A stretch of 64,000 bases of DNA, from the NCBI GenBank assembly GCA_016934395.1, contig JAFGSZ010000145.1:1-64000 (forward strand), read 5' to 3'. The stretch is from Bacteroidales bacterium (GTDB lineage Bacteria > Bacteroidota > Bacteroidia > Bacteroidales > UBA10428). Below the pieces are notes generated by a model. The model saw nothing but the letters and a program-made list of their open reading frames with translations, made no database searches and was not told where the DNA came from. A program made the position numbers and the translations under genes. Numbering within the stretch: the stretch's first letter is position 1; each line of letters begins with the position of its first letter. This document shows, one piece after another, positions 1 through 9,144 of the stretch.

Positions 1-52
1 TAAAGAGTGTTTGTAGTTCACTCTTGCTCGCTACTCAAACGCTTTACTGTTT

Positions 53-71
53 TTGTGACCCCGGCGGGACT
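53..71. repeat. Direct repeat of the tRNA-Arg 3' end (distal copy; partner 178-196)
   Basis: Nineteen bases at 53-71 are identical to 178-196, which cover the 3' half of the T-arm and the 3' acceptor strand of the neighbouring tRNA-Arg. The copies are in the same orientation, 125 bp apart. No 5' half of a tRNA accompanies the distal copy, so it is not a second intact tRNA. Duplicated tRNA 3' ends are the usual scar of tyrosine-recombinase integration (attL/attR); here that is an inference, because no integrase lies in the window and the space between the copies is too small for an element. Confidence 0.6.
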
Positions 72-180
72 TCCCGATTGTTTTTTCTGTACATTTTCTC
101 ATACTTCAAAAATGTTACGAAAAATACATCGGGATAAACTTCTCGTCCCGCTAACATATTTTTAATAAAGATCACTGTTG

Positions 181-253
181 TGACCCCGGCGGGACTCGAA
201 CCCACAACCCTCAGAACCGGAATCTGATATTCTATCCATTGAACTACGGGGCC
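181..253 (-). tRNA. tRNA-Arg (anticodon CCG)
   Basis: The reverse complement folds as a cloverleaf. The 7-bp acceptor stem pairs GGCCCCG with CGGGGTC (one G-U pair), followed by discriminator A. The anticodon stem is TCAGA/TCTGA around the 7-base loop TTCCGGT, which places CCG at positions 34-36, reading CGG arginine codons. The T-arm contains GGTTCGAGTCC. No CCA is encoded. The gene ends at 181 on the side facing the left window edge, where a partial copy of its 3' end occurs. Confidence 0.95.
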
Positions 254-348
254 AAAAGACGACAAATATATAAAAATTAATAGTATCCAAACCAACAAAA
301 TTTGCTCTTTTGTTTTTTTACCAACCGTCTGCCGTTAAAAAATATTCC

Positions 349-377
349 TTTGTATTTGCCAAGTTTTGTTACTTTTG
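349..377 (+). promoter_or_regulatory. Putative Bacteroidota-type promoter of leuS
   Basis: TTTG at 349-352 and TACTTTTG at 370-377 match the Bacteroidota -33 TTTG and -7 TAnnTTTG elements with a 17-bp spacer. The -7 element ends 37 bases before the leuS ATG. This also argues that transcription starts inside the N-terminal extension of the longer open frame, supporting the start at 415. Confidence 0.5.
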
Positions 378-414
378 TTTTTTAAAATTCAAAAACATAA
401 AAATCTGGATTAGA

Positions 415-3075
415 ATGGAGTACAATTTCAGGGAAATTGAAAAAAAATGGCAGGATTACTGGGAAAAGAACAAATCATTTAAAGTTGAAGTAGATCGTTC
501 AAAACCAAAATATTATATTCTCGATATGTTTCCCTATCCTTCGGGAAGCGGTTTACATGTGGGGCATCCTGAGGGATACACAGCTACAGATATTGTATCG
601 CGATATAAACGAATGAAGGGTTTTAACGTATTGCACCCCATGGGCTGGGATGCGTTTGGCCTTCCGGCAGAACAATATGCTATCCAAACAGGCACACACC
701 CTTCAATTATTACCAATAAAAATTGCGATACCTTCCGCAGGCAGATTAAATCGCTGGGCTTGAGTTACGATTGGGACCGGGAAGTGAATACCACCGATCC
801 CGGATATTTTAAATGGACACAATGGATTTTTACCCAACTGTACAATACATGGTTTGATGCTGAAATACAGAAAGGCCGGCCGATTTCGGAGCTTGAAATT
901 CCGGAAGAAATAAAAACTGCAGGAAAAGAAGCCATTAGAAAATATGTTGACGACCGGCGATTGGCTTATTACGATGATGCCCAGGTATGGTGGTGCGACC
1001 ATTGTAAAATTGTATGCGCTAATGAGGAAGTATTAACCGACGGATCGCATGAAAAATGCGGCAACATTGTAAAACGTAAAAACCTTAAACAATGGATGCT
1101 CCGGATCTCACTGTATGCCGAACGTTTGTTAAAAGGTGTGGATGAATTAACCGACTGGCCCGATAGTGTGAAAGACATGCAGCGCAACTGGATCGGAAAA
1201 TCATCAGGTGCTGAGGTAGATTTTCAGCTTGAAGGACTAACTAATAAATTAAAAGTTTTTACCACTCGTCCCGATACGCTTTTTGGCGCAACATATATGG
1301 TAGTTGCCCCGGAACACCCTTTGCTTGAAAAAATCATGACCATTGAGCAGGCCCCAAAAGTAAGAAAGTATCTTACTTCGGCCTCTTTGAAATCTGACCT
1401 TGACAGAACGGATCTGGCAAAAGAAAAAACCGGAATTTTTACCGGGCGCCATGCTATTAATCCGGTATCGGGAAAAAGCATTCCTATCTGGGTTGCCGAT
1501 TATGTTTTAATGGGTTATGGAACAGGGGCCATTATGGCCGTTCCCGCTCATGATACCCGTGATTTTGAATTTGCCAGAAAGTTTGAACTGCCGGTTAACT
1601 GTATTTTAGATCCGGGCGAAGCAGCAGGAGATATTCGTGATAAAGTACTTGCCGGTGAAGCCTGCTGGACAGAAGATGGAATTTATATTAATTCAGAAAA
1701 TAGGGCAAAGGGAATTACTATAAATGGACTGAATAAAGAAGAAGGAATAAAAAACATAACAGCCTGGCTTGAACAAAAGAGATTGGGTAAAGAAACTGTA
1801 AATTACAAGCTCAGGGACTGGTTATTCAGCCGGCAGCGATACTGGGGAGAACCCTTTCCGGTAATCCACTGGGAAGATGGTGAAATTGAAGTGCTTGACA
1901 AATCGAAGCTTCCTCTGGAATTACCGGCGCTGGAAAAATACCTGCCGGGAGATAACGGAGAATCCCCGCTGGCCAATGCCAAAGACTGGCTTTTGGTTAA
2001 AGATAAAAACGGTCGCAAAGGGCGACGTGAAACCAACACCATGCCACAATGGGCCGGATCGTGCTGGTATTATCTACGGTACCTCGATCCAAAGAACCCT
2101 GATGTTGCTTTCGATAAAGAAACAGAAAAATACTGGATGCCGGTAGACCTGTATATCGGCGGGGCCGAACATGCTGTACTGCATTTATTATACAGCCGTT
2201 TCTGGCATAAGGTATTGTATGATCTGGGCATTGTTTCTACCAACGAACCTTTTAAAAAACTGTTTAACCAGGGAATGATACTTGCCTTTGCTTACGAAAC
2301 CGGTACCGGCGCTAAAGTAGCTTCCGACCTGGTGGAAGAGGTTGATGGTGAATATTATCACAAAGAAACCCGTGAAGAGCTCAACCAGATTGTGGCGAAA
2401 ATGTCAAAATCCTTAAAAAATGTGGTAAACCCCGATGATGTGGTTGAGCATTATGGCGCCGACTCACTGAGGTTATATGAAATGTTTATGGGACCGCTTG
2501 AAGCTACCAAACCCTGGACTGAAAATGGAGTGAAGGGTGTTTTCGGGTTTTTAGCCCGGGTTTTTAAATTCTTTTCGAATAATGACCATATTACAAATGA
2601 AGAAGAAGCTGCTGAAACATTAAAAGTGTTGCACCAGACCATAAAAAAAGTGGAACAGGATGTGGTTAACCTGCGCTTTAACACAGCCATTTCACAAATG
2701 ATGATCTTTACCAACCATTGTATTAAAGCAGGGAAAGTAACCAAAAATACAGCTGAAACCTTTATTAAAGTCCTGTCGCCTTTTGCTCCGCATCTTTGCG
2801 AGGAACTTTGGGAAGCTTACGGATACTCTGAGAGTATCGGAAAAGAATCTTTTCCTGATTATAATAATAAATATCTTAAAGAGAGTACCTTTGAATATCC
2901 GGTTTCATTTAACGGCAAAATGCGGTTTAAAATTGAATTGCCCGTGGATATGCAGGTTAGTGAAATTGAAAAAAATGTGTTGGCTCATGACCTTGCTCAA
3001 AAATGGACTATAGGAAAACAGATAAGGAAAATAATTATTGTTCCGAAAAAAATTGTAAATATTGTTGTAAGCTAA
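415..3075 (+). CDS. leuS: Leucyl-tRNA synthetase
   Basis: Class Ia cytosolic enzyme that charges tRNA-Leu with leucine. The 886-residue protein has the HIGH-type signature HVGH at residues 48-51 within a [16 protein letters not shown] context. The CP1 editing domain lies roughly at residues 230-440, the KMSKS loop is at 662-666, and an anticodon-binding helical domain follows. The frame is open upstream to 310, but the added 35 residues are hydrophobic and unlike the family; [16 protein letters not shown] at 415 is the expected N-terminus, and a promoter match lies inside the extension. A peptidase gene follows after 4 bp. Confidence 0.97.
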   Translation: MEYNFREIEKKWQDYWEKNKSFKVEVDRSKPKYYILDMFPYPSGSGLHVGHPEGYTATDIVSRYKRMKGFNVLHPMGWDAFGLPAEQYAIQTGTHPSIITNKNCDTFRRQIKSLGLSYDWDREVNTTDPGYFKWTQWIFTQLYNTWFDAEIQKGRPISELEIPEEIKTAGKEAIRKYVDDRRLAYYDDAQVWWCDHCKIVCANEEVLTDGSHEKCGNIVKRKNLKQWMLRISLYAERLLKGVDELTDWPDSVKDMQRNWIGKSSGAEVDFQLEGLTNKLKVFTTRPDTLFGATYMVVAPEHPLLEKIMTIEQAPKVRKYLTSASLKSDLDRTDLAKEKTGIFTGRHAINPVSGKSIPIWVADYVLMGYGTGAIMAVPAHDTRDFEFARKFELPVNCILDPGEAAGDIRDKVLAGEACWTEDGIYINSENRAKGITINGLNKEEGIKNITAWLEQKRLGKETVNYKLRDWLFSRQRYWGEPFPVIHWEDGEIEVLDKSKLPLELPALEKYLPGDNGESPLANAKDWLLVKDKNGRKGRRETNTMPQWAGSCWYYLRYLDPKNPDVAFDKETEKYWMPVDLYIGGAEHAVLHLLYSRFWHKVLYDLGIVSTNEPFKKLFNQGMILAFAYETGTGAKVASDLVEEVDGEYYHKETREELNQIVAKMSKSLKNVVNPDDVVEHYGADSLRLYEMFMGPLEATKPWTENGVKGVFGFLARVFKFFSNNDHITNEEEAAETLKVLHQTIKKVEQDVVNLRFNTAISQMMIFTNHCIKAGKVTKNTAETFIKVLSPFAPHLCEELWEAYGYSESIGKESFPDYNNKYLKESTFEYPVSFNGKMRFKIELPVDMQVSEIEKNVLAHDLAQKWTIGKQIRKIIIVPKKIVNIVVS

Positions 3076-3079
3076 TTGT

Positions 3080-4330
3080 ATGAACTATAAAAAAATACTG
3101 ATACTGGTCTTCCCGTTGTTTCTTTTGGCTGTTGGAGCTTTTTATTATATAAGGAATCTTGCAGATAACTCAGGTGGAGAAATAATGATTTCTGCCGAAG
3201 CGGATTCTCTGGATGCCCAACTGCCGGTTACGCTGATGTATGGTATTCCTGTGGATTCTTTTATTGTACAAAAAGGAAAGATTAAAAGAAACCAGAACCT
3301 TTCTGATTTAATCCGTGAATTTAATCTTCCGGAAGGGGGATATAACCGCTTAGTGACCATGAAATCGGATGTGTTTGATCTTCGGAAAATCAGAGCGGGG
3401 AACGACTACACGGTATTTCTTACTAACGACAGTCTTCAGGTACTTAAGTATTTTGTATACGAACATAGTCCGGTGGAATATATACTCTTTGATTTTACCG
3501 ACAGCCTGGATGTTAGTCGTAATGAAAAACAGATAACAGTTGTTGAAAAAACCTTTACAGGTAAAATTGAAACTTCACTTTGGAATGCCATTATCAAGCA
3601 GAATGCTAATCCGATGCTGGCTATCGAACTGTCAGAAATTTATGCATGGAGCATTGATTTTTTTGGCTTGCAGCCTGAAGATAGCATATCTGTGATTTAT
3701 GATGAGCATTATGTGGATTCAATTCCCATAGATCTCGGGCGGATTAGTGTGGCCTATTTTAAACATGCCGGAGCCGAATTTTTTGCCATACCTTTTACTC
3801 AGGATAGTATTGAAAGTTATTTTGATATTGAAGGGAATAGTTTACGCAAGGCTTTTTTAAAGGCTCCCTTACGATTTTCCCGTATCAGCAGCAGATACTC
3901 ATATAGTCGCCTGCACCCCATTTTAAAGATTCGCAGGCCACATTTGGGTGTGGATTATGCAGCGCCGGCCGGAACCCCGGTACAGGCAATTGGCGATGGC
4001 AAAATAGTTAAAAAAGAATATACCAAGGGGGGCGGGTATATGTTAAAAATTAAACATAACAGCATATATACCACAGCGTACCTTCATTTAAGCGGATATG
4101 GAAAAGGAATATCGCTGGGATCGTATGTAAAACAGGGAGACGTTATCGGGTTTGTAGGCAGCACAGGTTTATCAACCGGTCCGCATCTTGATTTCAGGTT
4201 TTATAAAAACGGCAGCCCTGTTGACCCGTTAAAAGTTGAAGCGCCTCCGGTTGAACCGGTGTCTGAAACAAATTGGGCAGCATTTGATTCTATAAAGGCA
4301 GAAGCATTAAATCGTTTAAAGGCTATTTAG
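3080..4330 (+). CDS. M23 family metallopeptidase (LytM-type), membrane anchored
   Basis: The 416-residue protein has an N-terminal membrane segment or uncleaved signal (residues 5-23) and an extracytoplasmic middle part. A C-terminal LytM/M23 domain (about 270-385) probably acts on or regulates cleavage of peptidoglycan cross-links. Visible site residues are H288 and D292 (HLGVD), H336 (AYLHLSGYG) and H369 in STGPHLDFR. The usual HxH motif reads HLD, so Asp371 replaces the histidine that normally completes the zinc site. The protein could be active with an altered ligand or a degenerate regulator. The gene starts 4 bp after leuS; its end overlaps the convergent GPP34-like gene. Confidence 0.9.
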   Translation: MNYKKILILVFPLFLLAVGAFYYIRNLADNSGGEIMISAEADSLDAQLPVTLMYGIPVDSFIVQKGKIKRNQNLSDLIREFNLPEGGYNRLVTMKSDVFDLRKIRAGNDYTVFLTNDSLQVLKYFVYEHSPVEYILFDFTDSLDVSRNEKQITVVEKTFTGKIETSLWNAIIKQNANPMLAIELSEIYAWSIDFFGLQPEDSISVIYDEHYVDSIPIDLGRISVAYFKHAGAEFFAIPFTQDSIESYFDIEGNSLRKAFLKAPLRFSRISSRYSYSRLHPILKIRRPHLGVDYAAPAGTPVQAIGDGKIVKKEYTKGGGYMLKIKHNSIYTTAYLHLSGYGKGISLGSYVKQGDVIGFVGSTGLSTGPHLDFRFYKNGSPVDPLKVEAPPVEPVSETNWAAFDSIKAEALNRLKAI

Positions 4331-5208
4331 TCCATTAATCTGCCGTATTGTTTTACCTTATATTTTTTGGCATAGGGATCAAAAATAATATCGCCGGTAT
4401 TTTGCTCCTCTATATATCGCAACGTCTTTTTATACTGATCGGTACCTTTTTTCAACCAGTCGGGAAGGTCGTTTTCGTTTTCAATTTTCATTTTTACCTT
4501 CATTTTCTCTACGAGCTCAGTCAATTTTTCTTCCGGGGTAAGAACACCCAGTAACTCTTTGGCTTTCATAGCAATCATTACGGATAACGTAAGCTCTTTT
4601 AAAGAATTGGAAACGGCTTGTCCAACAAGGTCCATCTTTGCAAGCTGCTCAATACGATCGATATACTTTTCAATCTCTTCTTTTTGAAGGATTAATTCAA
4701 GCATATCTCCATTGTATGCCAGGCTGATAATAACAAGGTCGCGAAAATCGGGAATATTATTACCCATTATGCCTTCACGCACTCGTTCCTTCACTTCTTT
4801 AATTTCAGTATTATTTTCAGTGGGATATTTCCGGCTGCTGAAAAACCAGAGCACACGCTGGTTTTCAATTTTTATAACACCCTTACGGATGAGGTTAGTA
4901 ATCAGGGCATCAAGTAAAACCGGGGCCTTCTTTCTTATTTCAGCAAGCCAATAACTTATTTTTTTATTTTCATCACTTTTAGAAATTTCCATTAGCACCT
5001 GGTTAAGTATGTTATCGCCGGTAGATATTGTATTATCCGGGATTACATATTCCACATCGGTATCAATTCTGCGCTGAAGGGCGAGATCCATTAAAATTGC
5101 TCCTGCAAAGACAATATCCCAGGCCCTGTGCATAGATTTTAAATGTTCTCCTTCCTCATTTAGCGTGAGTAGAAAAATCTCTTCGGGTATAGTGAGAAAA
5201 TGTTTCAT
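4327..5208 (-). CDS. GPP34/GOLPH3-like family protein
   Basis: The 293-residue cytosolic protein shows the GPP34 (Golgi phosphoprotein 3-like) pattern. The N-terminus reads LTIPEEIFLLTLNEEG, followed by an AGAILMDLALQRRID stretch and a mostly helical remainder. Eukaryotic GOLPH3/Vps74 binds PI4P and Golgi enzymes; the bacterial role is unknown. There is no signal peptide or membrane span. It is the last gene of a minus-strand run behind a phosphatase, an RsbW-like kinase and a STAS protein, 103 bp downstream of the STAS gene. It could therefore be an output of that switch or merely a neighbour. Its stop overlaps the stop of the convergent M23 gene. Confidence 0.82.
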   Translation of the reverse strand: MKHFLTIPEEIFLLTLNEEGEHLKSMHRAWDIVFAGAILMDLALQRRIDTDVEYVIPDNTISTGDNILNQVLMEISKSDENKKISYWLAEIRKKAPVLLDALITNLIRKGVIKIENQRVLWFFSSRKYPTENNTEIKEVKERVREGIMGNNIPDFRDLVIISLAYNGDMLELILQKEEIEKYIDRIEQLAKMDLVGQAVSNSLKELTLSVMIAMKAKELLGVLTPEEKLTELVEKMKVKMKIENENDLPDWLKKGTDQYKKTLRYIEEQNTGDIIFDPYAKKYKVKQYGRLMD

Positions 5209-5311
5209 CTTTGTATAATTTAATGTTTTAGTTATGGCAAAACATGCGATATCAATGTTTTAATTGTGTTAAAGTATCGAATACAAGTTATAACGGTTTC
5301 AGTTTGTGTTA

Positions 5312-5644
5312 TTAGTCAAAATTTGTATATGCCTCCAACTGTGTGGTATAAATTTCAAACAATTTGGATACTCCTGAAATTTCAAAAATTTCTTTTGTGT
5401 CATTCCGAATTCCACACAGTTTTAGTTGCCCGTTTTTACTTTGCAGGGTTTTCAGCACCATAAGAAAAACCCGGATGCCGGCACTGCTGATATAGGTCAT
5501 GTCGGTACAGTCCAATAACACGTTCTTTTCGGTTTCAAGCACATCAAGCATAGTGTTTTCAAAATACCTGTAACTGGCAGTATCTACCTTCCCGGTAATT
5601 TTCACAATATAAGCATGTTCATTTCTGGTTTCTTCAATTTTCAT
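5312..5644 (-). CDS. STAS-domain anti-anti-sigma factor-like protein (RsbV/SpoIIAA family)
   Basis: A 110-residue single STAS domain. The conserved loop reads DMTYISSAGIRVFL, with the phosphorylatable serine at about residue 54 (second Ser of ISSAG, aligned with Ser of the RsbV DST motif). In this family the unphosphorylated form binds the HATPase kinase and releases its target. The kinase gene lies 12 bp upstream and a SpoIIE-type phosphatase before that, so a three-part partner switch is encoded in order. No sigma factor is adjacent, so the final target cannot be named. Confidence 0.88.
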   Translation of the reverse strand: MKIEETRNEHAYIVKITGKVDTASYRYFENTMLDVLETEKNVLLDCTDMTYISSAGIRVFLMVLKTLQSKNGQLKLCGIRNDTKEIFEISGVSKLFEIYTTQLEAYTNFD

Positions 5645-5656
5645 AACTTAAAATTT

Positions 5657-6067
5657 CTAAAAAGTTTTTTTTAAAGTTAGTATATTTCTCCCGTTTTTTC
5701 GCTGGTAATTAATTTCATTCATAACCGATTTAATGATATGAATTCCAATGCCTCCCGATTCTTTTTCTTCGATAGGTTTCTTTATTTCAGCTTCGGAATC
5801 AAATTGTAAAGGATTAAAAGGTTTTCCGTAATCCAACACCCGGATAGTGAGCATTTCGTTTTCAAATAAAAACTGCAGGTCGATAGGTTGTTCCCTGATA
5901 TCATAAGCATAATTTACTATGTTTGCAAATACTTCTTCCACGGCTAAAATCACCTTAAATTTGCTCTTAACCGGAAGTTCCCATTCCATAAAAAGAGCAT
6001 CAATTACCTGGTTGATCCGGTGAAGTTCACTTATTTTATTTTGTATTTGCAGGTTTTTAGTTTTCAT
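5657..6067 (-). CDS. RsbW-like serine kinase / anti-sigma factor (GHKL ATPase)
   Basis: About 136 residues forming one HATPase_c domain. The N-box is AVEEVFANIVNYAY, the G1-like motif is DYGKPFNP, and the G2-like motif is GGIGIHIIKSVM. Expected roles are phosphorylating the STAS partner and sequestering a regulator. I use ATG at 6067; an in-frame TTG at 6079 would add four residues. The ATG lies inside the end of the phosphatase gene, an 11-base overlap that includes the phosphatase stop, so translation is probably coupled. Order and overlap indicate one transcript with the phosphatase and STAS genes. Confidence 0.9.
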   Translation of the reverse strand: MKTKNLQIQNKISELHRINQVIDALFMEWELPVKSKFKVILAVEEVFANIVNYAYDIREQPIDLQFLFENEMLTIRVLDYGKPFNPLQFDSEAEIKKPIEEKESGGIGIHIIKSVMNEINYQRKNGRNILTLKKTF

Positions 6068-7988
6068 GGTTCGAACCAAAATATCGCAACATTAATACGG
6101 TAATATCATCGGTTTGGTTTACTTCGTACATAAAATCTTCTATACTTATGCGAATAATACGGGCAAGTTCGGTTAATTTATGGTCATTTTGATCTGATAA
6201 AAGATTTTTAAAACGTTCGGCAGAATACATTTCACCTTTAAGATTCGAAGCTTCAATAATGCCGTCTGTATAAAAAATAAGGGTGCTTCTTTTTTTCAGA
6301 GTAATTTCATTTTCGGCATACTGAGTATTTTCTTTTACACCAAGGGGTACATTTTTATTGAGGGTAATATACTCAAAGCTATTGTGGGTATTACTCAGCA
6401 ATGGATAGGTATGGCCGGCATCTGCGAGCCTTACTTTTCCGGTACGTATATTCAGGTAGCCGCAAATGGCAGTAACAAACATAGAGGTATCGTTATTTTT
6501 TGTAAGCAGGTTGTTTACATTAAATAATATTTCGTTAAGACTAACATCCGCAAGGGCCTCGCGTTTGAGAAGAGTTATTGCTTTAACCATAAACAGTGCT
6601 GCAGGTACGCCTTTTCCCGATACATCGCCGATAGTAAAAAAAAGGGTATCTGCATTTACAAAAAAATAGTCGTAAAAATCGCCGGCCACACCCTTTGCCG
6701 GAAACATTTTGCTATATAGCTCAAATTGCCTGTATTCCGGAAATGGGGGAAATTGATTCGGAATCATATTGGCCTGAATATGGGAAGCAATTTTTAATTC
6801 GTGTTCGAGGTTTCGTTTTTCTTCAAGGGTCAGTCGGAAATTTTTAATATATCGGTTCATGCGCTCCTGCATAGCCACAAAAGATTTTGTAAGTTGTGCA
6901 ACTTCATCGTTCCGGTTTGTTTCAGGTAACTCGGTACTGTAATTGCCTTTATAAATTAACCGTGAAGCATCTGTTAGTTCAGTAAGCGGGCGGGTTAGTC
7001 TGCGGGTAAGCAGGGCAATTAAAAATCCAAGCAAAGCAAAACCCAGGATACCGATGCCGAGGTTTAAAAAAAATAATTCTTTAATATCTGTAACAGCTTC
7101 ATTTACGGGAATAACCATCCCAATGTACCATGGCGCTGATTTTAGCGGTGCGATATAAGCCGCATTAATACCATCAAATTCTTTTTTGGGCAGAAACATA
7201 TTGGTGCCATTTAACATCTTAACCGCCATATTTTCCAAATGGCTGGAATCGTTATGGTTTTTCAACAAGTCTATAAGGTTATCGGAAACAGTTCCTTCTG
7301 CAGGGCGGGTTAACAATTCACCTTCGGATGAAAACAGGATACCGAAACCGCTTTCGAGGACCCTGATTTTGTTAATCATTTCGTTTAGCCAGTTATTATC
7401 GATATCTACTGTGATTACTCCGGTAAATTCAGAAGAATCGTCTGCAGTTTCGAAAAAGGGCACCGAGTATGTGATAAGATAATTTTCCTGATTTTCATCT
7501 TCGCATATTTCAGCCCATACCGGCTGATGAGTTTCTTTAGGGATTTTATACCATTCAAAATCAAAATACGGATATTCCGTTCCGTCAAAGTAGCGAAAGG
7601 CAAATTCGTTGCCCGAATGATAAGCATATAAAAAAAAGTAAAGTGAGTCTTTGTTATATTTATAGGGTTCAAAGGAGACTGAACATCCGTAAATATTTTT
7701 ATTGAGCCTGAGTATAGATTTTTGTACTGCGATGATTCCTTCTTCAGAATATTTTAAGGTAGATAACAGCTGAGAAAACGAACCGGCAATATTTTTTAAG
7801 GGAATAATTACTTTTTCGATATTATCTACAGCAATGGTAATTTTTTGTTCCACGTTCTCCGTGGTTTTTTGCAGCACAATTTTTCTTGAAGCCCTGTAAT
7901 TATAATATGTCACAAAAAAGTAGATTACAGCTACTCCGGTTAAGATATAAAGGTTAAGCCTGAAAGAAATGCTTGTACGCCACGACAT
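6057..7988 (-). CDS. Membrane sensor PP2C/SpoIIE phosphatase with Cache and HAMP domains (RsbU/RsbP-like)
   Basis: The 643-residue protein has TM1 at about 12-29 and a periplasmic sensor region 35-295, Cache-like in layout. TM2 is at 306-328, HAMP at 330-382, a short helical linker follows, and the SpoIIE-type PP2C phosphatase domain spans about 430-635. Metal-site motifs are visible: GDFYDYF (436-442), IGDVSGKGVPAALF (453-466), ADAGH (522-526), YTDGIIEA (573-580) and TDDITVL (626-632). It should dephosphorylate the STAS partner encoded two genes downstream when its extracytoplasmic ligand is sensed. The ligand is not predictable from sequence. It is the first gene of the minus-strand set. 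Confidence 0.92.
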   Translation of the reverse strand: MSWRTSISFRLNLYILTGVAVIYFFVTYYNYRASRKIVLQKTTENVEQKITIAVDNIEKVIIPLKNIAGSFSQLLSTLKYSEEGIIAVQKSILRLNKNIYGCSVSFEPYKYNKDSLYFFLYAYHSGNEFAFRYFDGTEYPYFDFEWYKIPKETHQPVWAEICEDENQENYLITYSVPFFETADDSSEFTGVITVDIDNNWLNEMINKIRVLESGFGILFSSEGELLTRPAEGTVSDNLIDLLKNHNDSSHLENMAVKMLNGTNMFLPKKEFDGINAAYIAPLKSAPWYIGMVIPVNEAVTDIKELFFLNLGIGILGFALLGFLIALLTRRLTRPLTELTDASRLIYKGNYSTELPETNRNDEVAQLTKSFVAMQERMNRYIKNFRLTLEEKRNLEHELKIASHIQANMIPNQFPPFPEYRQFELYSKMFPAKGVAGDFYDYFFVNADTLFFTIGDVSGKGVPAALFMVKAITLLKREALADVSLNEILFNVNNLLTKNNDTSMFVTAICGYLNIRTGKVRLADAGHTYPLLSNTHNSFEYITLNKNVPLGVKENTQYAENEITLKKRSTLIFYTDGIIEASNLKGEMYSAERFKNLLSDQNDHKLTELARIIRISIEDFMYEVNQTDDITVLMLRYFGSNHEN

Positions 7989-8122
7989 ATTTGATTATCG
8001 ATAGAATTTATTGAATAAATATACAAAAACAAATGCTTGGACATCCATTTCATCCGGTGAATTGAAATTTTTTGAACCGGAATGAAGTAATTTTTTTTCA
8101 GTATCCTGAGAATGTTTAAATA

Positions 8123-8701
8123 TTATCTGCTTTTTTTATTTAAAATCCAACTCTCAATTACTTTTGGAAAGTGGTTGTATTCCAACTGGTGAACTTTTCC
8201 GGCCAGCATTTCGGGAGTATCGCCCGGAAGTACGGGGCATTTTGCCTGAAAAATAATGCTGCCGTCATCATATTTCTCGTTTACATAATGGATGGTAATA
8301 CCCGATTCTTTTTCCCTGTTTTCTATTACAGCCTGGTGAACAGCCATTCCATACATTCCTTTCCCCCCGTATTTAGGCAATAGAGCAGGATGAATATTCA
8401 TAATACGTTCAGGGAATTCCTGAATCAGCAATTTGGGAACCAGCCATAAAAACCCGGCCAGCACGATATAATCTGTTTTTAATTGTATTAAATAATCAAG
8501 CACTATTTTTTTTTCATAAAATTCATCTTTGGAAAAAATAAAAACCGGGACATTAAATTTTTTTGCCCGTTCAATAACATAAGCATCTTTTTTATTAGAA
8601 AGTATGGTTGAAATCCTTATTGCCGGATGATCTTTGAAGAATTCCATAATTTTTTGGGCATTGGTACCCGAACCGGACGCAAAAATTGCTATATTGTTCA
8701 T
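8123..8701 (-). CDS. purN: Phosphoribosylglycinamide formyltransferase (GAR transformylase)
   Basis: Transfers a formyl group from 10-formyl-THF to GAR in de novo purine synthesis. The 192 residues match the usual PurN length. The N-terminal loop IFASGSGTN binds phosphate. The catalytic Asn and His sit in MNIHPALLPKYGGKGMYG, and the catalytic Asp in the NEKYDDGSII segment. It is monocistronic and divergent from acpP, with about 180 bp of AT-rich DNA between them. Confidence 0.95.
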   Translation of the reverse strand: MNNIAIFASGSGTNAQKIMEFFKDHPAIRISTILSNKKDAYVIERAKKFNVPVFIFSKDEFYEKKIVLDYLIQLKTDYIVLAGFLWLVPKLLIQEFPERIMNIHPALLPKYGGKGMYGMAVHQAVIENREKESGITIHYVNEKYDDGSIIFQAKCPVLPGDTPEMLAGKVHQLEYNHFPKVIESWILNKKSR

Positions 8702-8803
8702 ATTTAAAAAAATAGATTATCGTCCAAATTTTATATTAAATTTACATTAGAGCAAAAAAAAGTAAAAAAAGTCTAACTTTAAGTAAAGAAATAAAAATTT
8801 TTG

Positions 8804-8834
8804 TTTGATATTTTTTAATATTTGCATTTCTTTG
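8804..8834 (+). promoter_or_regulatory. Putative promoter of acpP
   Basis: TTTG at 8804-8807 is followed after 19 bp by TTTCTTTG (8827-8834), which keeps five of the six fixed positions of TAnnTTTG. An alternative -7 element, AATATTTG, lies at 8817-8824 but has no well-spaced -33 partner. The element sits about 45 bp upstream of the acpP start in a very AT-rich stretch. Confidence 0.35.
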
Positions 8835-8879
8835 CACAATTATTTTTTTAACCATATTTATTAATTAAAACTTTTAGTT

Positions 8880-9116
8880 ATGTCTGATATTGCATCTAGA
8901 GTAAAAGCTATTATAGTTGATAAGCTTGGAGTAGATGAAAATGAAGTAACACCTGAAGCTAGTTTTACAAATGATTTAGGTGCAGATTCATTAGACACGG
9001 TTGAATTGATCATGGAATTTGAAAAAGAGTTTAATATTGGTATTCCGGATGATCAGGCAGAAAACATTTCAACCGTAGGTGAAGCGATTAAGTACATTGA
9101 GGAGAACGTAAAGTAG
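8880..9116 (+). CDS. acpP: Acyl carrier protein
   Basis: A 78-residue acidic protein that carries acyl chains on 4'-phosphopantetheine. The modified serine lies in [10 protein letters not shown], with helix-II acidic residues EFEKEF following. Length and sequence are typical. It leads the cluster acpP-fabF-rnc, 28 bp before fabF, as in many bacteria. Confidence 0.98.
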   Translation: MSDIASRVKAIIVDKLGVDENEVTPEASFTNDLGADSLDTVELIMEFEKEFNIGIPDDQAENISTVGEAIKYIEENVK

Positions 9117-9144
9117 AAACTCTGTCACAGCAATCTCAAACTTT

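Noticed and set aside
3-25. 7-bp perfect hairpin AAGAGTG/CACTCTT at the left edge
   Set aside because: The stem has no T-tract and lies at the window border; without flanking sequence its role as a terminator or repeat cannot be supported.
310-414. N-terminal extension of the leuS frame
   Set aside because: It is hydrophobic, unlike the family, and contains the predicted promoter; the conserved N-terminus starts at 415.
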